Below are positions 52,287-61,374 of a stretch of DNA of 64,000 bases, piece after piece. The stretch lies in contig CBFIHP010000007.1 in NCBI GenBank assembly GCA_965662355.1, positions 186,001 through 250,000 on the forward strand, read 5' to 3'. The position numbers and the translations under genes are program-made. The stretch comes from GCA-2683825 sp965662355. GTDB taxonomy: Bacteria; Planctomycetota; UBA1135; GCA-002686595. Position 1 is the first letter of the stretch; every line of letters starts with the position of its first letter. The notes beneath the pieces are model-generated. The model was not told the origin of the DNA and made no database searches. It saw only the letters and a list, made by a program, of their open reading frames with translations.

Positions 52287-53294
52287 CTACCCACCCGGCG
52301 GCATTCGTGAACGGGTCGCTCCAACTCGGACTCTGTTCATCAAACCGAACACGAGAGCAAATAGCCCACCGCCAGACACCGGCACCAACATGCGTCCAAC
52401 CAGGTCCTGAATCTCCGCCGGGTTTCCGCTACCACCGGTGTTGGAGATGTAGTTCAGCCCAACGAGCTGGATCAGGGTCGCGACATACAATCCGGCCACG
52501 AGCTGGGTCTGTGTCAGTAGGGCCACCAGGTCCGGTCCTGCTGAGGTGGGATTGCGAAGCGCCCGGAAGAGTTCCCTGGGCGACGCGTGAGGACACAGCA
52601 CCACCCAGGGCAGAAGCGCCACCACGAGCAGGCTCCAGGCGACGAAGGCAGAATCCAGCAAACCCGCCGCTGGAAGCACATAGTTCACTCCGGATCCCTC
52701 GACACCGATGGCCGGGTACCGATACACGAAGACTGACAAGAGCACGACCAGCGGACAGGCGAACAGCCCGATCCAGGCAAGAGGATCCAGCGGACGCAAC
52801 AGCGAGTGCTTTGTATCCGCCGTAGCCGAACGCGCCCGAACGGCACACGGCATCAAGAGGAAGGCCCCCAAGAAACCAACCACCAAGGGCCCATACTGGA
52901 CGTAGGTGCAATAGCGATACTCACCCATGAAGCCTGCCGAAATCAACGGACTCTCCGGCCAGTAGAACGAAACGAGATAGACCCCGTTGACGAGCAGGGT
53001 TCCGTAGAGCAACCCACGGGCCGCGGCGGCCAGGGTCTTGCCAGCGCTCGCCCCATCCACACATTCTGCCCCCAAGGCATAGCGTGTTGCCGTTTTCAGA
53101 CCACTCCAGCGCCCAGCGACAAGGGCTGCAAACAGGCAGACAACGAGGGGAAGTGGATCGATGACCTGCCGCAAGAGAATCCCCAAATGGATGCTCGAGT
53201 CCCCTTCGGTCCGATAACCCGGAACCCCGGCGAGCAAGAGCGCGGTGCAACCGAGCAGTACAAGAAGCCAAAGCGTCCTCATCAGGATCTTCAT
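52287..53294 (-). CDS. Multi-spanning membrane protein of unknown function
   Basis: 335 residues with about seven or eight hydrophobic segments (first: MRTLWLLVLLGCTALLLAGV; others around 35-55, 85-110, 135-160, 190-210, 235-255 and 270-330). Loops are short. No charged motif or family is recognised. ATG 53294 begins the first membrane segment; an upstream in-frame start at 53363 would add a soluble leader. It follows the exported methyltransferase-like gene by 23 bp on the same strand, so the two are probably one operon. Confidence 0.7.
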   Translation of the reverse strand: MKILMRTLWLLVLLGCTALLLAGVPGYRTEGDSSIHLGILLRQVIDPLPLVVCLFAALVAGRWSGLKTATRYALGAECVDGASAGKTLAAAARGLLYGTLLVNGVYLVSFYWPESPLISAGFMGEYRYCTYVQYGPLVVGFLGAFLLMPCAVRARSATADTKHSLLRPLDPLAWIGLFACPLVVLLSVFVYRYPAIGVEGSGVNYVLPAAGLLDSAFVAWSLLVVALLPWVVLCPHASPRELFRALRNPTSAGPDLVALLTQTQLVAGLYVATLIQLVGLNYISNTGGSGNPAEIQDLVGRMLVPVSGGGLFALVFGLMNRVRVGATRSRMPPGG

Positions 53295-53317
53295 GGGGCT
53301 TGGCCCTGGAAGTGTTG

Positions 53318-54676
53318 TCAGCGCGGACTGCGCTCGGCTTCGAAGAAACAGAGATGTTGCCACGGCAGTTCTTCGAAGCCGCCAACCTGCTTCAGACCAT
53401 TGGCTTCGAATTCGGCGACGATCTGGTCACGCTTCATCTTGTGCAGTGGCTTGATCGGAACATCGGGGTCCTCGGCGCGAAATTCGAGCACGGCGACGCG
53501 GCCGCCGGGCTTCAGCGCGCGCCGAATGGAAGCCAGCATCGGGACGGGATGGCTCAGCTCGTGGTAGACATCGGCCAGGAGCACGAGATCGCAAGATGCC
53601 GGCGGTAATGGCGCGTCGAGCAGCGTTCCGAGAACCGGCTCGACGATTTCGAGGCCTTGCTGGGCCGCGCGTTCTTCGAGCTGGCTCAGCATCTCGGGCT
53701 GGATGTCGATGCCGTAGACATGCCCTTCGGGTCCAACGAGCCGCGCCAGCTGCAGGGTGTGGTAGCCGTTCCCACAGCCGAAGTCCGCCACGCTTTGACC
53801 GGGCTTCACGCCCAGCGCTCCGAGCATCTTGGCCGTCGCTTCCTCCCGGGCTCGCTCGTCGCGCAGGAGCCATTGGCCGCCCGTCCAGTGCATGGTCTTG
53901 GCGATCGTGCGCCCCATGTACACACGAGGCGCGATTGGGCCATCTTTGGGCGAGCGGAATTCCAGCACGAGGTGGGGCCAGTGGGGTCCCTCGACGATCC
54001 AGCGCCGTCCCGGCTCGAAGCCGTAAGCTGCAAAGTCACGGAGCGTGTTCTCGAGAAGCGCCCTGCGCGTGTCGAGCTCCCTCAACTCGGAGGAGGTCAC
54101 ATAGGTGACGACGACCTGCCCCCCCGGAGCGATGACCTTTTGCAGCGATGTCAGAAAGGCGTGCTTGTCCTGTCCGCCGCGACCGTCGAGCAAGATGACG
54201 AATTGATAGGCATCCGAGAGCAACGCCAGGTCGATGGAACCGGGCTCGAGGCCGACGTTGGTCTTCGTCGCGAGGAGAACCTCGACGTTGGTCAGGCCTT
54301 CTGTCTTGGCGGCCGCTCGCAGGGCGTCACAGTCCTCGCGATCGATCTCGGTCGCGAACAGACGCCCCTCGGCCCCCACACGTTGCGACAAACCGAGCAG
54401 GTGGCGACCCCGACCTGCGCCGATGTCCGCCAGCCGCAAACCATGGACATCCCCCACCGCGTGTACGGCCAACGCATAGACGTCGGCCTCCGCAAGACCC
54501 GCTCGGCGTGCGGGAATCGGAGGGTCGCTGAGGGGACGGGGTTCGAAACCCAGTCGCGTCTCGAAGGGAACCGGATCCGCCTTCGGGCCTTCCTGCGCGA
54601 ACGTTGACAGAGCTCCGATCCCGCAAAAAAAAACGGAGGGCAGGCAACGGCACAGGCTCAGAATCCAGTCGCTCAT
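53318..54676 (-). CDS. Exported protein with two tandem SAM-methyltransferase-like domains
   Basis: 452 residues. Residues 1-28 look like a signal peptide (LCRCLPSVFFCGIGALSTFA). Domain 1 (~70-245) has a class I SAM loop (LADIGAGRGRHLLGLSQRVG), then LFATEIDRED and an IDLALLSDAYQF post-I segment. Domain 2 (~290-440) has SVADFGCGNGYHTLQLARLV, VYGIDIQPEM, CDLVLLADVYHEL and LKPGGRVAVLEFRAED. Both loops keep the G-x-G-x-G character, so SAM binding is plausible in each. An export signal on a SAM enzyme is unusual because SAM is cytoplasmic. It might be a membrane-tethered cytoplasmic-facing protein. Start ATG 54676; co-oriented with the next membrane gene. Confidence 0.82.
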   Translation of the reverse strand: MSDWILSLCRCLPSVFFCGIGALSTFAQEGPKADPVPFETRLGFEPRPLSDPPIPARRAGLAEADVYALAVHAVGDVHGLRLADIGAGRGRHLLGLSQRVGAEGRLFATEIDREDCDALRAAAKTEGLTNVEVLLATKTNVGLEPGSIDLALLSDAYQFVILLDGRGGQDKHAFLTSLQKVIAPGGQVVVTYVTSSELRELDTRRALLENTLRDFAAYGFEPGRRWIVEGPHWPHLVLEFRSPKDGPIAPRVYMGRTIAKTMHWTGGQWLLRDERAREEATAKMLGALGVKPGQSVADFGCGNGYHTLQLARLVGPEGHVYGIDIQPEMLSQLEERAAQQGLEIVEPVLGTLLDAPLPPASCDLVLLADVYHELSHPVPMLASIRRALKPGGRVAVLEFRAEDPDVPIKPLHKMKRDQIVAEFEANGLKQVGGFEELPWQHLCFFEAERSPR

Positions 54677-54925
54677 CGTCTTACTTTTCCGGGGAGGACG
54701 AACGTGTCCGTGATTTCCGTATGCGAATGCCATGGGACGGCCTGCCCCGGACCTGGCGCAAGGAGACGGTAGACCGGGCGCCTCCGCCAGGGTTTCTCGC
54801 TGTTCCGTTTCGTGGTTGCCGGGGTCCATTCAAAAGACAGGGTAGCCTCCGCAGGCACCGTTCGAGGAGTAGCGTCCCTACATCGCCCCAGGCCCTGAAA
54901 AGAGGCCTTTTGGCGAGATCCTCGA

Positions 54926-54944
54926 CAAAGGCGTTCGCCTTTTG
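54926..54944. promoter_or_regulatory. Inverted repeat upstream of the DnaE-type polymerase
   Basis: CAAAGGCG-TT-CGCCTTTTG: 8-bp arms with one extra T and a 2-nt centre, 36-54 bp before the ATG and directly before TTTGTTAGGGT (54941-54951). Better read as an operator than a terminator because no gene ends here (the flanking genes are divergent). Confidence 0.4.
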
Positions 54945-54951
54945 TTAGGGT
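54941..54951 (+). promoter_or_regulatory. 11-mer shared with the Y-polymerase upstream region
   Basis: TTTGTTAGGGT, identical to 11356-11366. Here a -10 at 54946-54951 would fit transcription start near 54958, followed by the Shine-Dalgarno site GGAGG at 54967-54971. Confidence 0.35.
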
Positions 54952-54979
54952 TCGGACTCGACCTGGGGAGGAAGACACG

Positions 54980-57900
54980 ATGTACATTCCCCTCAGGACC
55001 CACAGCTGGCATTCCCTGCTCACCGGGCTGGACTCGCCCGCCACCTTGCTCGCACAGGCGGCGCGGCTCGGGTTTCCCGCGTTGGGGCTCTGCGATGTCG
55101 ACACGCTGGCCGGGACGGTCGAACTCTTGAAGGCGGCCGAACAGAGTGGTGCGCCGCGGCCCGTTTTGGGAGCAGAGATCTCGGATCCTTCGGGGCAGCC
55201 TGGGCGGGTGGTGGCGCTCGCACGCAATGCGAAGGGATACGGGAATCTGTGCAGGCTCGTCTCGGCGCGTCAGGTCGGTGACGATCCCGGGGCCCTGGAT
55301 GCGCATCTCGAGGCCGACAACTTCGAGCTGATCGAATCGGTGTTGCGATTTCGCGAGGGGCTCATCTTCCTGGTCGATCATCCGCGACTCGTCATCGCAT
55401 TAGGGGGACGCCTGGAACGCGAGCAGCTTTTCGTCGCCATTGCACCGGCGTGCTTTGCGAAGAAAGGCCGTGCCAGCCAGAGAGCCTTCGTGATCGAGGC
55501 TCCGAAGGTTCCCCCACCGAGCCGAGCGGTTCCCGTCGAGGCGTTGCTCGAGTGCGCACAATCGAGTGGCCTGGCTACGTTGGCCGTGCCCGATGTTTAC
55601 TGGGCCCGACGCGGAGGGTTCGAACATCACCGCATGCGCACGGCGATCAAACACAATGCCCTGCGCTGCGATCTGCCCGAGAGCTGGCTGGCGGAAAGGC
55701 CGGCACATATGATCGCGCCCGAGGAACTGGCGAAGTTGTTCGCACCGCTTCCCGATTGCGCGGGCCCATTCCCAAGGCCACGCGGAAGTGTTCCGGGAGC
55801 GCTTGCGCGCACGCTCGAAGTCGCCGATGAATGTCGCTTCGTACCGACATTAGGGGATGTGATCTTTCCCGAGGCTCAACTGGCGGAGACGGAGACAGCC
55901 TACTCACGGCTTTGCCAGCTGGCCTTCGACGGAGCTCAGAGACGTTTTGCACCGCTACGCCCCGAGGTGGTGCGACGACTCGACTTCGAACTGTCCACGA
56001 TCGACGAGCTGGGATTCGCGCCGTACTTCCTCCTGGTCAAACGCATCGCGGACTACGCCCACGATAAGGACATCCCGTACGTGGGGCGTGGATCGGCAGC
56101 GGACAGCCTCGTGGCTTATTGCCTGGATCTGACCGATGCGGACCCCTTGCGCTATCGCTTGCCATTCGAGCGCTTCTTGAACCCCGCGCGCAAGGATCGC
56201 CCCGACATCGACCTGGACTTCTGTTGGCGCCGGCGCGACGAGGTGATCGAGCACGTGTGGGAAGCCTTCGGCGCCGAACGTACGGCGATGATCGCCACGT
56301 GGAATCGCTTTGGTTTGCGCTCGGCTTTTCGCGAGGCAGCTCTGGCCGAGGGGTTGCCGCCGGTCGAGGTCAGTCGCTGGTCGAAACGCCTGCCCTGGGC
56401 GGTCGGCGGTGGCGAGGCGGATGCCTTCGATGGAACTGCGGGAGGAGCGGAAAATCCCGACGACTCCTCTGGTACGACAGGCGAGCCGAACGAATTCGAC
56501 CCCCCTCGGGCGCCGAGCGATCCGCACTCGTCTGCGACCGGCTTGCTTCGCGAACTTCCTCCCAATCTTCGACAAAACCCCATCGCACTCGCCTTCGCCG
56601 CCACGCCGGAGTGTCGCGGCTTCCCCTTCGAGGATGCCCGCTATGCCTTCGTTCTGAACGTATCGGCTGCGCTGCTGAATGCCCCACGTCACCTGGGCTT
56701 GCATCCGGGGGGCGTCGTCGTTTCTCCGGGACCGATCACCGACGTACTTTCGTGCCAGCGCGCCGCGAAAGGCGTTCTGATGACGCAGATCGAAAAGGAC
56801 GGCGTCGAGGCCCTGGGGCTCGTGAAGATGGACCTGCTCGGCAACCGTGCCTTGACGGTGATCGACGATTGCTTGAAGTCGCTCGGTGACGAAGCTCCTG
56901 ATCTCGAAAAGATCGCGGAGGACGATCTGCGAACGAAGGACCTGCTCGTGAACGGCCGCACCCTCGGTTGCTTTCAGGTCGAATCGCCGGGCATGCGCAA
57001 CCTGCTCCTGCAAACCACGTCGCGCACGATGGACGATGTGATCCAGGCGGTCGCCTTGATCCGCCCCGGCCCCGCTGGGTCGGGGATGAAGGACGCCTAT
57101 GTTCGCCGCTTCCGAGGGCTCGAATCTCCACGTGCCCCCCACCCGCGCCTCGAAGAGCTGCTGTGGGAAACGCACGGAGTTCTGCTCTATCAAGAAGACG
57201 TGATGCAATCGGTCGTCTTGATCGCGGGCTTCGACCTGGCCGATGCGGATCGGCTGCGGCGTGCGCTTTCGAAACATCGCTCGCAAGAGCTGCAGGATCT
57301 ACGCCGGCGCTATTTCAGCGGGTGCGAGCGCAACGGTATCTCGAAAAAAGACGCCGAGCACATCTGGGAGCTCGTCTCGAATTTCTCCTCCTTCGGTTTT
57401 TGCAAGGCACACGCGGTCACGTACGGACGTATCTCGTACCGCACCGTGTACCTGAAGGCCCATCATCCCGCGGCCTTTCTCACCGCCTTCCTCAACAGCG
57501 AGACCGGCTACTACGCTACCCGTGTGTACATCGAGGAAGCTCGCCGGATGGGCATCGCCATCCTGCCACCCGACATCAACAAGAGCACCTGCGAATTCCT
57601 GCTCGAAAAGAACGCCATCCGCGTCGGGCTCCAACGGGTGCGCGGTATCACCGAGGCCACCCTGGGCATGATCTTCGAGGCCCGCGAACACGACGGTCCG
57701 TTCCTTTCCCTGCCCGACTTCCTGACGCGCACCCGTGCGCGCGTGGATGAAACGGAAAAGCTGATCCTGTGTGGAGCCTTCGATGCCTTCGATCGCACGC
57801 GCCCCGAGATGCTGTGGCGCTTGCATCTGTTGAAGACGCCCCAACGTCGCCCTCCCTCGGATGTCGAACGACTCGAGCCCCTGGATCGGGGCTTGCTCGA

Positions 57901-58465
57901 TGCTTGCAAGACCACGCCGGAAGAGCGTGCCCGTGAAAGCACCGGCGGTTGGTCCCAACACGGCCTGGGCGTATCGGGGATCGATCTTTCCGGCGGCGAG
58001 AGTGCCAGCCTCTTTCCCACCCCCCCGACCCCTTCACTCGCTCTCCCTCCGCGGCCCGAACTCGACCCCGACCACCGTGGCCGACTCGAACTCGAGCTGC
58101 TCGGACTCACAACGACACTCCATCCCACGCAGCTCTTCCCCTGCAGCGGCGAAGAACGCGCGCGCAACATCCCCCCCGTCGTGCCCTGCAATGAAATCGA
58201 CCGGCACCGCGACAAACGTATCTCGCTCCGCGGCTGGCTGGCCGCCTCGCGTCGGGTGCGTACGAACGACGGTCGCTGGATGCGCTTTCTCACCATGGAA
58301 GACCCAGGCGGTATCGCCGAGGTCGTGTGCTTCTCCGACGTCTACGAACGCGATGGCCACCGTTTGAGCGACGGAGCTGGTGGCAAGGGCGGCCCTTTCC
58401 TGATCTCGGGCCGCGTCGAGGATCAGATGGGGTCGTGTACGGTGCACGCAGAACGCATCTGGTAA
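54980..58465 (+). CDS. DNA polymerase III alpha-type polymerase, error-prone DnaE2-like
   Basis: 1161 residues. Catalytic palm PDIDLDF (D409, D411), preceded by YVGRGSAADSLVAYCLDL and followed by finger motifs ending in NFSSFGFCKAHAVTYGRISY. The N-terminal PHP domain is degraded: the metal-binding HxH is R-T-H in PLRTHSWHSLL, and the TDH motif is C-D-V (LCDVDTLAG), so proofreading-type PHP activity is unlikely. The tail has an OB-fold (ISLRGWLAASRR to VCFSDVYERDG). It has a Gly/Ser/Pro/Asp-rich insert (~475-520). Length and PHP loss fit DnaE2/ImuC more than replicative DnaE. GGAGG 8 bp before the ATG. Could partner the variant Y polymerase 43 kb away. Confidence 0.87.
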   Translation: MYIPLRTHSWHSLLTGLDSPATLLAQAARLGFPALGLCDVDTLAGTVELLKAAEQSGAPRPVLGAEISDPSGQPGRVVALARNAKGYGNLCRLVSARQVGDDPGALDAHLEADNFELIESVLRFREGLIFLVDHPRLVIALGGRLEREQLFVAIAPACFAKKGRASQRAFVIEAPKVPPPSRAVPVEALLECAQSSGLATLAVPDVYWARRGGFEHHRMRTAIKHNALRCDLPESWLAERPAHMIAPEELAKLFAPLPDCAGPFPRPRGSVPGALARTLEVADECRFVPTLGDVIFPEAQLAETETAYSRLCQLAFDGAQRRFAPLRPEVVRRLDFELSTIDELGFAPYFLLVKRIADYAHDKDIPYVGRGSAADSLVAYCLDLTDADPLRYRLPFERFLNPARKDRPDIDLDFCWRRRDEVIEHVWEAFGAERTAMIATWNRFGLRSAFREAALAEGLPPVEVSRWSKRLPWAVGGGEADAFDGTAGGAENPDDSSGTTGEPNEFDPPRAPSDPHSSATGLLRELPPNLRQNPIALAFAATPECRGFPFEDARYAFVLNVSAALLNAPRHLGLHPGGVVVSPGPITDVLSCQRAAKGVLMTQIEKDGVEALGLVKMDLLGNRALTVIDDCLKSLGDEAPDLEKIAEDDLRTKDLLVNGRTLGCFQVESPGMRNLLLQTTSRTMDDVIQAVALIRPGPAGSGMKDAYVRRFRGLESPRAPHPRLEELLWETHGVLLYQEDVMQSVVLIAGFDLADADRLRRALSKHRSQELQDLRRRYFSGCERNGISKKDAEHIWELVSNFSSFGFCKAHAVTYGRISYRTVYLKAHHPAAFLTAFLNSETGYYATRVYIEEARRMGIAILPPDINKSTCEFLLEKNAIRVGLQRVRGITEATLGMIFEAREHDGPFLSLPDFLTRTRARVDETEKLILCGAFDAFDRTRPEMLWRLHLLKTPQRRPPSDVERLEPLDRGLLDACKTTPEERARESTGGWSQHGLGVSGIDLSGGESASLFPTPPTPSLALPPRPELDPDHRGRLELELLGLTTTLHPTQLFPCSGEERARNIPPVVPCNEIDRHRDKRISLRGWLAASRRVRTNDGRWMRFLTMEDPGGIAEVVCFSDVYERDGHRLSDGAGGKGGPFLISGRVEDQMGSCTVHAERIW

Positions 58466-58526
58466 GCCCAGATCCTTCAAGATCCGCTCGTTCGCGGCCG
58501 TTTGATTCCCATCGCTTTCAAGCGCG

Positions 58527-58703
58527 ATGTCAGCGTGGCCGGGTGCAACCAGCTTCTACATGGCGACGGTCAACGCGGATGGTTGGCCTTACCTGCAGTT
58601 CCGAGGCGGCCCGAAGGGCTTCCTCAAGACGATCGACGATCACACCCTGGCCTACGCGGACTTCCGCGGCAACCGCCAGTACATCAGCACCGGCAACCAG
58701 CCC
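58527..58703 (+). pseudogene. Remnant of a pyridoxamine-phosphate-oxidase-family gene
   Basis: In this frame 58551-58697 encodes SFYMATVNADGWPYLQFRGG and then PKGFLKTIDDHTLAYADF followed by RGNRQYISTGN, the first beta-barrel half of FMN-binding PNPOx-like proteins. Similarity stops abruptly after GN, 7 bp before the end of the convergent Myb/SANT gene. The normal second half (dimer and flavin-contact region) is absent and the N-terminus is also missing. It lies between dnaE-type and Myb/SANT genes and has no own ribosome-binding site. Confidence 0.65.
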
Positions 58704-59414
58704 CTACCTGTCCTGATAGCGCAGGCTGACGTTCTCGCGGCCCATGTCGCGCAGTCGCTCGGTGGACTTCTTCAGGCCCAGGTGGTGGGCCTTGGAAACG
58801 ACGCTCTTGACGGAACGACCGAGGTGCTGGGCGATGTCCAGGTTGGACTCGGTCGAGTACTCGCGCTTCAGGAGCTCGAGCTCGTCGGAGCTCCAGCGCG
58901 GCATCTTGGTGGCGGCTTCGCCTTGTAGCTTGCGCAGGAAGGCTTTGTCCTTGGCCAGAGCATGCCTGACCGCATAGGTCCGGATCTCCTCCTCGGTGCG
59001 GCCGAAGATGCGCGAGAGGTCCTCGTCGGTCCGGGTGCCGTAGATACGCTTGAAATCAGCGGTCTCCTCGCGGCTCCAGGCTCCTCCGCGCTTGATACGA
59101 CCAAGCTCAAGGATGCGCTCGTTCACCTCTTCGAGGCTGCGTCCGAGAATGCGGGCGATGACCTCGGGGGTGGTGGCACCGAGGTACTTCTTGAGATCGA
59201 CCGCCTCCTTGGCCGTCCAGGGACCGCTCTTGGTCCCCGTGGGAAAGAGTTTTTCCGCCATGCGGCGGACACTCGCAACCGGACGGTTCAACTCACGCGC
59301 GATTGACGCGTCGTCACGAAGCCCGTAGAGCCGCCGCAGGCGAGCTTGCTCCGCCTGTGACCAACGTCCACGCCGCGGCGTAGAGGATCGATTATTACTG
59401 CCGTCTGTCTGCAT
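58704..59414 (-). CDS. Protein with four tandem Myb/SANT-like helix-turn-helix repeats
   Basis: 236 residues composed almost only of four ~45-residue repeats with the Myb/SANT layout. Each begins with a W: W19 (GRWSQAEQARLRRLYGL), W65 (GPWTAKEAVDLKKYLGA), W112 (GAWSREETADFKRIYGT) and W173 (PRWSSDELELLKREYST), followed by a helix ending in LGR-S/T-x-x-x-V/I. Each reads A/D-I-A-x-x-L-N/G-R-x, like a recognition helix. No ligand or enzyme domain. Multiple repeats suggest recognition of a long DNA site; the tandem palindrome at 59506-59530 just upstream is an obvious candidate. Known role in bacteria: unknown to me. Confidence 0.75.
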   Translation of the reverse strand: MQTDGSNNRSSTPRRGRWSQAEQARLRRLYGLRDDASIARELNRPVASVRRMAEKLFPTGTKSGPWTAKEAVDLKKYLGATTPEVIARILGRSLEEVNERILELGRIKRGGAWSREETADFKRIYGTRTDEDLSRIFGRTEEEIRTYAVRHALAKDKAFLRKLQGEAATKMPRWSSDELELLKREYSTESNLDIAQHLGRSVKSVVSKAHHLGLKKSTERLRDMGRENVSLRYQDR

Positions 59415-59504
59415 CCGTCTCCCCCCTGGGTGTCTCCTCCAAAGGACGAATGTGCCGCTCCCTAGGACGGCGCAAATCCTCGAGGCGCTGCCTCAAGGTC
59501 GGGA

Positions 59505-59530
59505 GCGAACGTTCGCGAGTCGAACGTTCG
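59505..59530. promoter_or_regulatory. Tandem CGAACGTTCG palindromes upstream of the Myb/SANT-like gene
   Basis: Two exact 10-bp palindromes CGAACGTTCG at 59506-59515 and 59521-59530, spaced 15 bp centre to centre, 90-116 bp before the ATG at 59414. The outer one extends to the 12-mer GCGAACGTTCGC (59505-59516). The 12-mer also occurs once inside the ChaN-like coding region (2557-2568), but the tandem arrangement is unique in the window. Candidate operator for the Myb/SANT-like protein. Confidence 0.55.
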
Positions 59531-59622
59531 CGGGTAATTCTAGCCCCTAGGGACTGCCCAGGATAGCTCCCAAATGGCGGGAGTCGGATATCTAAATCCT
59601 GGACCTCGCGTTTTCCGGCTTG

Positions 59623-61374
59623 CTAGCCCCCTGATTCGTCCCTGTATAGGGATTTGCGAATTCCTTCGAGGACCCGGTGAACACCGGCAGAGCTCGCTGC
59701 AGCTAGGGCCTCCCGGGCGTGCTCCTTGGCATCCACGAGTTTCGTGCGTCGAATGGCGTACTTGATCTCCGCGACGAACTGTGGAGAGACGCTGATCGAA
59801 TCGTAGCCCAGACCGAGGAGCAAGAGGGCCATGGCCGGATCGCTGGCGATCTCCCCACAGACCGCGGCGGGCTTGCCGCAGTTCGAGGCCGCCTCGGCGA
59901 TCTGACTCAGGGCCCGCATGATGGCCGGATTGTGGGGGTCGTACAGATCGGACACCCAGGGGTTGTCGCGATCCACCGCCAGGAGGTACTGCACGAGATC
60001 GTTCGTCCCGACGCTGATGAAATCGACCGCGTCGAAGATCCGGGTGATCTCGAGCAGGGCCGAGGGCACCTCGATCATGGCCCCCACCGGAACGTCCCTG
60101 GCCACGGGATAGCCCTGTCCGGCCAGCTCGCCGCGCACCTCCTGGAAGATCTGGTGCAGCTCCTCGATCTCGTCCAGGGAGGTGACCATCGGAACCAGCA
60201 CGCACAGATCGCCGTATACGCTCGCCCGCAGGAGGGCTCGCAACTGGACCCGCAGCAGGTCGCGCCACTGGAGAGTGATTCGAATGCCCCGCCAGCCCAG
60301 AGCGGGGTTGGTCTCGGCGGGGGTCTGAAAGTACGGCAGCGGCTTGTCCCCGCCGATATCGAGCAGCCGCAGGGTTGCCGGCTTGCCGTCGAGGTGCTCC
60401 AGCACGCGCCTGTACAGACGATACTGCTCTTCCTCCGAGGGAAAGGCGTTGCGTTCGAGGTAGAGGAACTCCGTTCGCAGAAGACCGACGCCATCGATGT
60501 GCTCGCTGTTGAAGGTCTCGAGGTCGCGCACACTCTCGATGTTGACCAACATGGCCAGTTCGGTTCCATCCGGAGTGCAAGCCTGACTTGCAGCCTCCTG
60601 ACTGAGCGCGTCACGCCGGTTGTCTATCGATGCTTTGCGCGTCAGGAGCTGCTGGACCACATCCTCCGCAGGCGCGAGATGCACCTCACCACGGTCGGCG
60701 TCCACGGCGACCTGCATCCCCTGCTCGAGGCGAGCCAGCAGGTTGTTCGCGCCGATGAGGCAGGGAATCGCGAAGGCCCGGGCAAGGAGTGCCCCATGGG
60801 AGAAGCGCCCACCCTTTTCGGCGACAACGGCGGCCAATCGCCCGCGTTCGACGAAGGTCATGACCGCCGGTGTCAGCTGCGCCGCGGCGAGAATGACCTG
60901 GCCCTCGGTCTGCAGGATCTCCTCGCGATCCTTTTCGAGCAGTACATCGAGGACGTAATACCAGGGATCGCTGACGTCGGAGGCGTAGGCGCGCACGCTG
61001 TTGCCTTCCAGCTTGCTCATCGTTTGCTCGAAGCGGTCGATGAGAAGCTTCACCGCGGCTTCGGCGTTGATCCGTTGCTCTGCAATGGCATCTTCGACCT
61101 GCCGCATTGCACTCGGGTCCTGGAGGATCGCCCGGTGGACCGCGAAAATCTCCGCATCCTTGGCGCCGGCGCTCGATGCGACTTTCTTTCTACGTTCATC
61201 CAGGCGCTCGGCCGCGACGTTGAGCGCGGCCGCCAAACGGCCGATCTCGAGCGGTATTTCGTGCCGCCCCACCGTCCACGTGGGAATGTCCGCAGGGCTT
61301 GCGTAAACGATATGAACGGGCCCCAGCGCGAGTCCCGGTGAGACCGCGGTGCCTTGAATCGTGCCTTTCTGCAT
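59623..61374 (-). CDS. ptsI: Phosphoenolpyruvate-protein phosphotransferase (PTS enzyme I)
   Basis: 583 residues. Phospho-His site in the swivelling domain: VVAEKGGRFSHGALLAR (H193). PEP-binding barrel: VGLLRTEFLYLER (catalytic Glu-containing), VDFISVGTNDLVQYLLAVDR and the catalytic Cys C506 in AAVCGEIASD. It transfers phosphate from PEP to HPr. No HPr or EII lies in the window, so whether it drives sugar uptake or a nitrogen/regulatory PTS is open. ATG 61374 begins the family N-terminus; a longer frame upstream to 61779 is not similar to EI. No Shine-Dalgarno site. Divergent from the two-TM gene at 61599. Confidence 0.94.
   Translation of the reverse strand: MQKGTIQGTAVSPGLALGPVHIVYASPADIPTWTVGRHEIPLEIGRLAAALNVAAERLDERRKKVASSAGAKDAEIFAVHRAILQDPSAMRQVEDAIAEQRINAEAAVKLLIDRFEQTMSKLEGNSVRAYASDVSDPWYYVLDVLLEKDREEILQTEGQVILAAAQLTPAVMTFVERGRLAAVVAEKGGRFSHGALLARAFAIPCLIGANNLLARLEQGMQVAVDADRGEVHLAPAEDVVQQLLTRKASIDNRRDALSQEAASQACTPDGTELAMLVNIESVRDLETFNSEHIDGVGLLRTEFLYLERNAFPSEEEQYRLYRRVLEHLDGKPATLRLLDIGGDKPLPYFQTPAETNPALGWRGIRITLQWRDLLRVQLRALLRASVYGDLCVLVPMVTSLDEIEELHQIFQEVRGELAGQGYPVARDVPVGAMIEVPSALLEITRIFDAVDFISVGTNDLVQYLLAVDRDNPWVSDLYDPHNPAIMRALSQIAEAASNCGKPAAVCGEIASDPAMALLLLGLGYDSISVSPQFVAEIKYAIRRTKLVDAKEHAREALAAASSAGVHRVLEGIRKSLYRDESGG

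Noticed and set aside
54926..54944. Inverted repeat as a rho-independent terminator of the exported methyltransferase gene
   Set aside because: That gene starts at 54676 and runs away from this site, so no transcript ends here.
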